In this document: piece by piece, positions 1 to 4,563 of the stretch
How the letters are laid out: every line of letters starts with the position of its first letter
Numbering within the stretch: position 1 is the stretch's first letter
Source: Oscillospiraceae bacterium
GTDB taxonomy: Bacteria > Bacillota > Clostridia > Oscillospirales > Ruminococcaceae
Length of the DNA: 5,716 bases
Assembly: GCA_022511485.1 (NCBI GenBank)
Contig: JAFLUJ010000049.1
Coordinates: 1 to 5,716 of the forward strand
Direction: 5' to 3'
Translations under genes and position numbers: made by a program
The notes under the pieces: model-generated
The model's input: the letters and a program-made list of their open reading frames with translations, nothing else
Told to the model about the DNA's origin: nothing
Database searches by the model: none

Positions 1-5
1 CGGCG

Positions 6-38
6 AATCAAAACATTGACTTTGTCAATGTTTTGATT
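6..38. repeat. Perfect 15-bp inverted repeat with 3-nt loop, role unknown
   Basis: The arms at 6-20 and 24-38 are exact reverse complements separated by TTT, giving a long AT-rich hairpin. No T-tract follows the stem on either strand beyond the arms themselves, so it is not a textbook intrinsic terminator. It could still end transcription of a gene outside the window, be an operator, or be a copy of a dispersed palindrome. The structure is certain; the role is not. Confidence 0.7.
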
Positions 39-68
39 TAGGAATAGTATAAATATGAATATATATAG

Positions 69-103
69 AAATCCCGCTTCGTATATATTACGAGGCGGGA
101 TTT
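69..103 (-). terminator. Intrinsic terminator of the Spo0A-like gene, possibly bidirectional
   Basis: The arms at 69-83 and 89-103 pair over 15 positions around a 5-nt loop, with a GC-rich base (ATCCCGC/GCGGGAT). One internal position (78 with 94) is a G-U pair in plus-strand RNA and an A-C mismatch in minus-strand RNA. The hairpin begins 27 bases past the stop codon of the minus-strand gene at 130-933. The minus-strand tail is TTTCTATATATA, a weak U-tract. On the plus strand the stem ends in TTTTC, so it may also stop transcription entering from the left. Confidence 0.75.
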
Positions 104-129
104 TCATATGGTATGCGGAAGATCATGTA

Positions 130-933
130 TTATGCCTTAGCTTTTTCTTTTCCCTTGTTATCAGCGCCTAAATTGTATTTCAGGCGAAGGTTGTCCGTAA
201 TAAGAGCAATAAATTCGGAATTGGTAGGTTTTCCCTTGCAGACGCTTATCGTGTAGCCGAACATACCGTTAAGAACGTCAACATCGCCTCTGTCCCAGGC
301 TGTTTCTATGGCATGACGGATAGCACGTTCCACCCGGGATGGCGTTGTAGAAAATGCAGATGCGACCGTGGGATAAAGAAGCTTGGTGACGCTTTCCAGC
401 ATTTCCTGATCCTTGATCGACAGGATAATAGCCTTGCGGAGATAGTGATAACCTTTGATATGCGCAGGTATGCCGATCTGATGTATAACATCGGTAACGA
501 TCATTTCCATGCGGATATTTTCGCTTTCCTCAGGGGTTGTGGGATTACCTCCGTTTCTTTCGTAGGACAGTCTGTTTAATGTGTTCACAAAGGATTCTGT
601 CGCGATGGGCTTTATCATTATGTAGGCATTATGGGATGACATTATCTCCTTTTCTATGACCGCATTCTGGTATGTTGAAGTTACGATGAAAAAAGGCTTT
701 TTGGCAAGATCCCTGGTTTTTTCCAGAAGCTCAACGGCATTGCATCCCGGCATTACTGCGCAGCACATGACAAAGTCCGGTTCACAGCTCTTTATTTCTG
801 AGAAGATCACAGCTCCGTCAGCAGCGCAAAGCTTTACTTCGTATCCTGCGTTTGCAGCTGCCTCCATGCACATTTCCGCAAATTCTTTGCTGCTTTCTCC
901 GATCAATACCTTCATTGTTTTTGTGTTTGACAT
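130..933 (-). CDS. spo0A: Spo0A-family response regulator with degenerate receiver
   Basis: A 267-residue protein, the same length as Bacillus subtilis Spo0A. Residues about 7-122 form a response-regulator receiver fold; about 140-255 form the Spo0A DNA-binding domain. The latter is strongly conserved and recognisable from PAHIKGYHYLR, the recognition-helix stretch SRVERAIRHAIE (199-210) and KPTNSEFIA (235-243), so binding to 0A-box DNA is likely. The receiver is unusual. The phosphoacceptor Asp, expected in the PDxxxxD(I/V)xMP segment, is Cys58 (sequence C-C-A-V-M-P). The acidic pair that binds Mg is reduced to Glu13-Ser14. Thr85 and Lys108 of the active site remain. Normal phosphorelay activation is therefore unlikely, which is an inference. 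The start is set by a strong AGGAGGT at 942-948; an in-frame ATG at 969 would add 12 Lys/Arg-rich residues, but it lies upstream of that site. It is monocistronic, ends at the 69-103 hairpin, and is divergent from the lipoprotein gene. It could be the main Spo0A of the organism or a divergent paralogue. Confidence 0.93.
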   Translation of the reverse strand: MSNTKTMKVLIGESSKEFAEMCMEAAANAGYEVKLCAADGAVIFSEIKSCEPDFVMCCAVMPGCNAVELLEKTRDLAKKPFFIVTSTYQNAVIEKEIMSSHNAYIMIKPIATESFVNTLNRLSYERNGGNPTTPEESENIRMEMIVTDVIHQIGIPAHIKGYHYLRKAIILSIKDQEMLESVTKLLYPTVASAFSTTPSRVERAIRHAIETAWDRGDVDVLNGMFGYTISVCKGKPTNSEFIALITDNLRLKYNLGADNKGKEKAKA

Positions 934-941
934 AATAAGAT

Positions 942-948
942 ACCTCCT
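942..948 (-). promoter_or_regulatory. Ribosome binding site fixing the Spo0A-like start at 933
   Basis: The minus strand reads AGGAGGT here, a near-perfect Shine-Dalgarno, with 8 nt to the ATG at 933-931. No comparable site precedes the longer in-frame ATG at 969, so the shorter protein is preferred. Confidence 0.85.
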
Positions 949-969
949 GAATTTTTTCTTCTTTACCAT

Positions 970-998
970 ATTTTACCACAAAATAATCTGGAAATCAA
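970..998 (-). promoter_or_regulatory. Candidate proximal promoter of the Spo0A-like gene
   Basis: On the minus strand TTGATT (993-998) is followed after 17 nt by TAAAAT (970-975), with an extended TGG just before the -10. Predicted initiation near 963 would give a leader of about 30 nt carrying the AGGAGGT site. It would also leave the upstream in-frame ATG at 969 outside the transcript. The -35 matches consensus at only 4 of 6 bases, so this is weaker than the distal candidate. Confidence 0.45.
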
Positions 999-1126
999 TA
1001 CCAAATTACTAAATTTTACTAAAAAATTATCGCATAAAGTGTGCAGAATCTAAATTAATTGACAAAAATCCGGTAAAAAGTCAGCAGATATTGGTGATTT
1101 ATACTTTTTTAAGAAAAGCTACTTAT

Positions 1127-1156
1127 ATTATACATCACAAATTGAAAAAATGTCAA
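1127..1156 (-). promoter_or_regulatory. Candidate distal sigma-A promoter of the Spo0A-like gene
   Basis: On the minus strand a perfect TTGACA (1151-1156) lies 18 nt before a perfect TATAAT (1127-1132). Initiation near 1120 would make a leader of roughly 187 nt before the start at 933. With the proximal candidate this suggests two start sites for one gene. Confidence 0.6.
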
Positions 1157-1285
1157 TATTTGCAGAGCGATTTTGGCATTTATTACAAAAGGGATCCTAT
1201 ATTGTTGCTTTAATGACGAAATCAAACATTTTCTATAATTATTACTGGAATAAAAAAGTAATTTTTGTTATTTTATCATAAATTA

Positions 1286-1312
1286 TTGACAGTAATAAAA
1301 AAATGCTGTCAA
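1286..1312. promoter_or_regulatory. 7-bp dyad (TTGACAG/CTGTCAA), possible operator of the lipoprotein gene
   Basis: TTGACAG at 1286-1292 is mirrored by CTGTCAA at 1306-1312 with a 13-nt AT spacer, so the half-sites are 20 bp apart, about two helical turns. The right half-site ends 4 bp before the -35 hexamer of the lipoprotein promoter. That placement fits a dimeric regulator binding site. The regulator is unknown, and chance occurrence in AT-rich DNA is possible. Confidence 0.4.
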
Positions 1313-1316
1313 ACTC

Positions 1317-1345
1317 TTGAAAAAAAATCAATTGTACGGTATAAT
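1317..1345 (+). promoter_or_regulatory. Strong sigma-A-type promoter of the lipoprotein gene
   Basis: TTGAAA (1317-1322) and a perfect TATAAT (1340-1345) are separated by the optimal 17 nt. Initiation near 1352 leaves a short leader of about 29 nt containing AGGAG at 1367-1371, nine bases before the ATG. Confidence 0.8.
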
Positions 1346-1380
1346 TATTGCAGAGGATATTTTGAGAGGAGTTACATAAT

Positions 1381-2121
1381 ATGAGAATTTCAAAGATCAT
1401 ATGCGGAGCGCTTGCAGGAATAATTGCTGTATCAATGTCGGGATGCGTAAAAACTCCTGAAAAGCCTTCACTTGTTATGGCAACAAATGCGGAGTTCCCT
1501 CCGTATGAATATAAGGAAGGCGAAAATATCATCGGTATTGATATTGAGATCGCTCAGGCTATAGCTGACGAGCTTGACATGGAGCTTGTTATTGAGGATA
1601 TGGCGTTTGATTCAATTATACCGGCTGTAAAATCCGGCAAAAATGATATGGGAATTGCAGCTCTTACCGTCAATGACGAACGTCTTGCTGATGTTGATTT
1701 TTCCACTCCGTATACTACAGCGACACAGGTTGTAATTATAAAAGCAGGTACGGAAGTCGATTTCCCCGGCGATCTTGTAGGCAAAAAGGTAGGCGTACAG
1801 CTCGGTACTACGGGAGCAGAATACGCCGGAGACATTGAGGACGCTGTCGTTGAAGAGTACAACAAGGGATTTGAGGCTGTTCAGGCTCTTGCCGACGGAA
1901 AAATAGATGCAGTAATCATAGACCGTGAGCCGGCTGAGATCTTTGTATCCCAGGTGGAGGGACTTTCTATTCTTGACGAGGAATTTACTATTGAGGAATA
2001 CGCCATTGCTGTTGCGAAGGATAATGATGAGCTTCTTGAAAAGATAAATACAGCTCTTGCTGATCTGGAAAGCTCCGGCAAGCTTCAGGAAATAATCAAT
2101 AAGTACATTTCCGCCGAATAA
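1381..2121 (+). CDS. Amino-acid-type ABC transporter substrate-binding lipoprotein
   Basis: A 246-residue protein of the bacterial solute-binding family 3 (polar and basic amino acids, glutamine, cystine). Residues 1-21 are a lipoprotein signal peptide ending in the lipobox M-S-G-C, with Cys22 as the lipidated residue, so it should be anchored outside the membrane. Family marks are ATNAEFPPYEY (34-44), the LTVNDERLADVDFSTPY block (95-111) whose Arg101 fits the residue that grips the ligand carboxylate, GVQLGTTG (138-145), and DAVIIDREPA (176-185) whose Asp181 fits the residue that binds the ligand amino group. The ligand cannot be fixed from sequence. The AGGAG at 1367-1371 fixes the start. 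No permease or ATPase gene adjoins it: it has its own promoter and a strong terminator directly after it, so it is an orphan receptor that must work with a transporter encoded elsewhere or act as a sensor. The mature N-terminal linker is short, about ten residues. Confidence 0.93.
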   Translation: MRISKIICGALAGIIAVSMSGCVKTPEKPSLVMATNAEFPPYEYKEGENIIGIDIEIAQAIADELDMELVIEDMAFDSIIPAVKSGKNDMGIAALTVNDERLADVDFSTPYTTATQVVIIKAGTEVDFPGDLVGKKVGVQLGTTGAEYAGDIEDAVVEEYNKGFEAVQALADGKIDAVIIDREPAEIFVSQVEGLSILDEEFTIEEYAIAVAKDNDELLEKINTALADLESSGKLQEIINKYISAE

Positions 2122-2137
2122 CCGGTATCATAAAAGC

Positions 2138-2179
2138 GGCGTGCGAAATTTCTGTAACTACAGATTTCGCACGCCTTTT
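2138..2179 (+). terminator. Strong intrinsic terminator after the lipoprotein gene
   Basis: A 12-bp perfect GC-rich lower stem (2138-2149 with 2164-2175) continues after a 2-nt bulge into CTGT/ACAG, closed by the loop AACT. TTTT follows at 2176-2179. It starts 17 bases past the stop codon. AAAA precedes the stem, so it could also act weakly on the minus strand. It separates the lipoprotein from the kinase-like gene. Confidence 0.9.
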
Positions 2180-2241
2180 GCAGTGCCTGACTGATTTTCC
2201 TGACAGTATTCAGCATACTTTTTATGGCAAAATAGTATAAA

Positions 2242-2257
2242 ATTACTTATATGTAAT
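2242..2257. repeat. 16-bp near-palindrome next to the upstream kinase promoter
   Basis: The 16 bases form a dyad with ATTAC and GTAAT arms and a single mismatched pair (2247 with 2252). It ends 2 bp before the -35 hexamer at 2260. Its position fits an operator, but AT-rich palindromes of this size can arise by chance. Confidence 0.3.
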
Positions 2258-2259
2258 GC

Positions 2260-2288
2260 TTGACTTTAAGAGCTTTTTCTGGTATAAT
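2260..2288 (+). promoter_or_regulatory. Near-consensus extended promoter, upstream of the pseudokinase gene
   Basis: TTGACT (2260-2265) and TATAAT (2283-2288) are 17 nt apart, and TGG just before the -10 makes it an extended type. Initiation near 2295 would give a leader of about 260 nt. No terminator or credible gene was seen between it and the second promoter, so the two probably act in tandem on the kinase-like gene. A perfect 10-bp palindrome, TATCATGATA, lies at 2301-2310 in the early transcribed region. Confidence 0.75.
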
Positions 2289-2443
2289 TATAAGGTTAAA
2301 TATCATGATAATACTGATCCCTGATCAAACAACAGACAAAGTCCATATATTTTGGCTGAGGAACAGTATACATTAATAGAAGAGATAAATTATTACAAAA
2401 CGGAAACAAAGGCTACAATTTGAATACAATTTTTTGAAAGTCA

Positions 2444-2472
2444 TTGACAATAACAAAAAATATTGATATTAT
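2444..2472 (+). promoter_or_regulatory. Near-consensus proximal promoter of the pseudokinase gene
   Basis: A perfect TTGACA (2444-2449) lies 17 nt before TATTAT (2467-2472), preceded by an extended TGA. Initiation is predicted near 2478-2480. This places the 5' end of the RNA right at the base of the 2479-2526 hairpin. Confidence 0.75.
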
Positions 2473-2478
2473 TTAAAG

Positions 2479-2526
2479 GATGAAACCGCATATGTGTTGT
2501 GCGCAGGGCTTTTGCGGCATTTCATC
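2479..2526 (+). promoter_or_regulatory. 5'-terminal leader hairpin of the pseudokinase mRNA
   Basis: GATGAAA (2479-2485) pairs with TTTCATC (2520-2526), and CCGCA (2486-2490) pairs with TGCGG (2513-2517), leaving a 2-nt bulge and a 22-nt loop. Because initiation from the proximal promoter is predicted at its foot, the hairpin would cap the transcript, which in other bacteria protects mRNA from 5' decay. It ends about a dozen bases before the AAAGGAG site at 2539-2545, which serves the ATG at 2555 with 9-nt spacing. No known riboswitch class was recognised. Confidence 0.55.
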
Positions 2527-2554
2527 ACCAGCCTGAAGAAAGGAGTAAGGGAAT

Positions 2555-4402
2555 ATGGAGCGGCTTAATCTTTGTTATGGCTGTATGAATCCCATAGATG
2601 AAAATACTGACGTCTGCCCAAGCTGCGGATACAGGTCAGATGCACCGCACCTCCCGTCCTATCTTGCACCGGGTATTACTTTGAATGACAGGTATATACT
2701 GGGAAAGCTTATGTCATACAATGGTGAAAGCGCTGTTTATATCGCTTTTGATACAATTACCGACACAAAGGTAACTATAAAGGAATATATGCCGGATTCT
2801 TTGTGCAGCCGCGAGAAGGGAAGCTCTGTAATAAGAGTGAACCCGAATTTCGTTGCGCAGTACAAAACTCTGCTGTCTGAATTTGTGGAGCTTAATAAGG
2901 TGCTGTCAAAAATGCGCACTCTTAACCATATAAATGCTGCAATAGATATGTTCGGGGACAATAACACTGCTTATGTGGTGTTCTCCTATCTTGAGGGAGT
3001 GACCCTGGGAGAGTACCTCAGATCCTGTGGAGGGACGCTTTCCTGGGACGAGGTAAAAAAGCTGTTCCCGCCTATATTTACGACCATCTCCCTTGTTCAT
3101 AACGCAGGACTTGTCCATCGGGGCATATCTCCTGAAAATATCATACTCACAGACAGGGGAGAGCTTAAACTTACCGGATTCTGCATCGCTGACGCCCGTA
3201 CAGCCAATACCGAGCTTGTTCCGGAGGTCTACAACGGCTATGCAGCTCCGGAACAGTACAGTTCCAATAACTGGCAGGGAACATGGACGGACGTTTACGG
3301 CATTTCTGCACTGCTTTACCGCATACTGACAGGAGTTACTCCTACAGACGCTATGAGCAGAAAGTCCAATGACGAGCTTGAAGAGCCTGTCAAGATAAAT
3401 CCGGGTATCCCTAAAAGCGTTTCACGGGTGATAATGAATGGTATGTATATGAACGGAGAGCTTCGTATACAAACTATAACGGAGCTTGTCACACAGCTTT
3501 TTGAACAGCCTGAATACGGCTCCACAAGATTGTCTTCCTCAAGCACCCAGACAATAGCTATACCGAGACAGCGTTCCGGCGGTACTGTCCAGCAGCGGAA
3601 AAAATCTGCACCAAGCAGACATGGCGTGTTTATAGCGGTAGTTGCGGTCATACTCTGTGTGGGAGCTTTCATGATCGCTATGATAATTATGCTTGATGAT
3701 ACAAGCGGAGGAAATTCCATCGCTACTGAAATTGCACCTATCTCAGGAACGTCTTCCGATTCCGGCAGTGAGGGTGATACAGAGACGACGGAGATAACTC
3801 TTGAACCAATGGTCGAGACAACTCAGCCAAGTCTTACAACAACTGCCGGAAATTCAATGGTCTATGTAATGAACGACCTGACCGGAAAGAACTATGATAT
3901 AATAAGCAATTCGGACGCATATAACAATCTGGTCTTCAAGGCTGAGTATGATTATAATGACGAATATAAAAAGGGTCAGATCTTTGAGCAGTCCATACCG
4001 AAAAATGAGACATATTCAGACGGTGCGGAGATCCTTGTGAAGGTAAGTCTCGGACCTAAGTATATAACTATACCGGATTACCTGACTCTGAACAAAAAGG
4101 ACTATTTCGCTAAGCTTAATGAGCTTGGAATAAAATATGAGGAGCAGGAGGAGCTTACCGAGGACACTCTGGAGGGATACGTTTCAAGGACGAGCAAAGA
4201 GCCCGGCGAACAGCTTGACGCAGAAGCAGGGGAGACGCTTATCGTATATGTTGCGAAGAATCCTCCCAAGACCGAGCCAAGCGAGACAGAAACTGAGCCG
4301 CCGGCCACTACTGCCGCCACTGAATTTGATCCCTTTGAGGGTATGGAAATAGAGCCTTTTGTCACTGATGAGCCTGATATTGTGATAAATTTCTTTGATT
4401 GA
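2555..4402 (+). CDS. Zinc-ribbon, PASTA-domain receptor pseudokinase
   Basis: A 615-residue membrane protein. A zinc ribbon (Cys7, Cys10, Cys21, Cys24) is followed by a Ser/Thr kinase fold at about 47-316, one membrane span at about 357-380, a Ser/Thr-rich linker, two PASTA-like repeats (about 435-500 and 503-568) and an acidic Pro/Thr tail. The expected topology is kinase fold inside and PASTA outside, where such repeats bind peptidoglycan fragments in PrkC/PknB relatives. The fold is clear: the ATP-binding Lys in VTIK (Lys76), Glu109, Asn195, APEQY (231-235), Asp246 and a late Arg304 are kept. The catalytic residues are not. HRD reads HRG (Gly190) and DFG reads GFC (Gly208, Cys210), and the glycine loop is poor. 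Both essential Asp are absent, so phosphotransfer is unlikely; a scaffold, allosteric or wall-sensing role is inferred. The frame is open throughout, so this is not a decayed gene. AAAGGAG at 2539-2545 supports the start. No PP2C phosphatase gene, the usual partner, adjoins it. Confidence 0.92.
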   Translation: MERLNLCYGCMNPIDENTDVCPSCGYRSDAPHLPSYLAPGITLNDRYILGKLMSYNGESAVYIAFDTITDTKVTIKEYMPDSLCSREKGSSVIRVNPNFVAQYKTLLSEFVELNKVLSKMRTLNHINAAIDMFGDNNTAYVVFSYLEGVTLGEYLRSCGGTLSWDEVKKLFPPIFTTISLVHNAGLVHRGISPENIILTDRGELKLTGFCIADARTANTELVPEVYNGYAAPEQYSSNNWQGTWTDVYGISALLYRILTGVTPTDAMSRKSNDELEEPVKINPGIPKSVSRVIMNGMYMNGELRIQTITELVTQLFEQPEYGSTRLSSSSTQTIAIPRQRSGGTVQQRKKSAPSRHGVFIAVVAVILCVGAFMIAMIIMLDDTSGGNSIATEIAPISGTSSDSGSEGDTETTEITLEPMVETTQPSLTTTAGNSMVYVMNDLTGKNYDIISNSDAYNNLVFKAEYDYNDEYKKGQIFEQSIPKNETYSDGAEILVKVSLGPKYITIPDYLTLNKKDYFAKLNELGIKYEEQEELTEDTLEGYVSRTSKEPGEQLDAEAGETLIVYVAKNPPKTEPSETETEPPATTAATEFDPFEGMEIEPFVTDEPDIVINFFD

Positions 4403-4418
4403 GCAGGGGAGTCCCTGC
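4403..4418 (+). other. Small hairpin immediately after the pseudokinase stop codon
   Basis: GCAGGG (4403-4408) and CCCTGC (4413-4418) form a 6-bp stem with a GAGT loop, starting at the base after the TGA. No T-tract follows. It may block 3' exonucleases or slow the ribosome, or mean nothing. Confidence 0.35.
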
Positions 4419-4444
4419 GGACAGTGTCATACCATATAAAAAAC

Positions 4445-4488
4445 AAGCGTACACACAATTATGCTTTTATGTGTGTACGCTTTTTTTA
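4445..4488. terminator. Bidirectional intrinsic terminator between convergent genes
   Basis: The arms AGCGTACACAC (4446-4456) and GTGTGTACGCT (4471-4481) match perfectly over 11 bp with a 14-nt loop. On the plus strand seven T follow the GC end of the stem; on the minus strand the stem is followed by TGTTTTTT. It therefore fits termination of both the pseudokinase gene and hemW, which face each other here. Confidence 0.92.
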
Positions 4489-4492
4489 TATA

Positions 4493-4563
4493 TTAGGGCG
4501 TGTTGACGTTAAACCTATATGCCCAAAAAGATGCGTGCTGGGCTTAGTGTCAACACGCCCTAA
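4493..4563. repeat. 71-bp palindromic element overlapping the 3' end of hemW
   Basis: The ends are perfect 15-bp inverted repeats (4493-4507 and 4549-4563, reading TTAGGGCGTGTTGAC inward). The similarity continues to 23 bp with only three differences, two of which stay paired as G-U in plus-strand RNA. An inner pair GCCCA/TGGGC (4521-4525, 4539-4543) can form an alternative stem. A TA lies just inside each outer end, which would fit a 2-bp TA target duplication. These traits suggest a miniature inverted-repeat element or the remnant ends of an insertion sequence. The right arm encodes the last hemW codons and its TGA stop (4550-4552). No transposase is present and the family is not identified. 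Confidence 0.65.

Larger units (their letters stand above)
934..1380. other. AT-rich divergent intergenic region without a gene
   Basis: This 447-base gap between the divergent Spo0A-like and lipoprotein genes holds no convincing ORF on either strand. It contains two candidate minus-strand promoters (970-998 and 1127-1156), one strong plus-strand promoter (1317-1345) and a 7-bp dyad at 1286-1312. The stretch from about 1157 to 1285 is plain AT-rich sequence in which nothing further could be assigned. No riboswitch or T-box pattern was recognised. Confidence 0.7.

Noticed and set aside
934..969. In-frame upstream ATG extending the Spo0A-like protein by 12 residues (MVKKKKFRRYLI)
   Set aside because: The strong AGGAGGT at 942-948 falls inside this extension and is ideally placed for the ATG at 933; the shorter protein also matches the normal Spo0A length.
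1242..1532. 96-codon minus-strand ORF across the lipoprotein start region
   Set aside because: It is antisense to the promoter and signal peptide of a well-supported gene, has no ribosome site, and resembles no family.
2305..2376. 23-codon plus-strand ORF (ATG at 2305) downstream of the upstream pseudokinase promoter
   Set aside because: There is no usable ribosome site between the predicted transcript start and the ATG, and the peptide has no recognisable pattern.
3316..3720. 134-codon minus-strand ORF inside the pseudokinase gene
   Set aside because: It is an antisense shadow of a clearly conserved kinase and membrane-span coding region.
2555..4402. Active PrkC/PknB-type Ser/Thr kinase as the annotation
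   Set aside because: Domain order matches, but HRD and DFG are HRG and GFC, so a catalytic annotation is not supported by the residues.
4102..4458. 118-codon minus-strand ORF antisense to the PASTA repeats
   Set aside because: Its low-complexity Ser/Val-rich translation mirrors the acidic Thr/Pro tail of the plus-strand gene, and it starts within the terminator.
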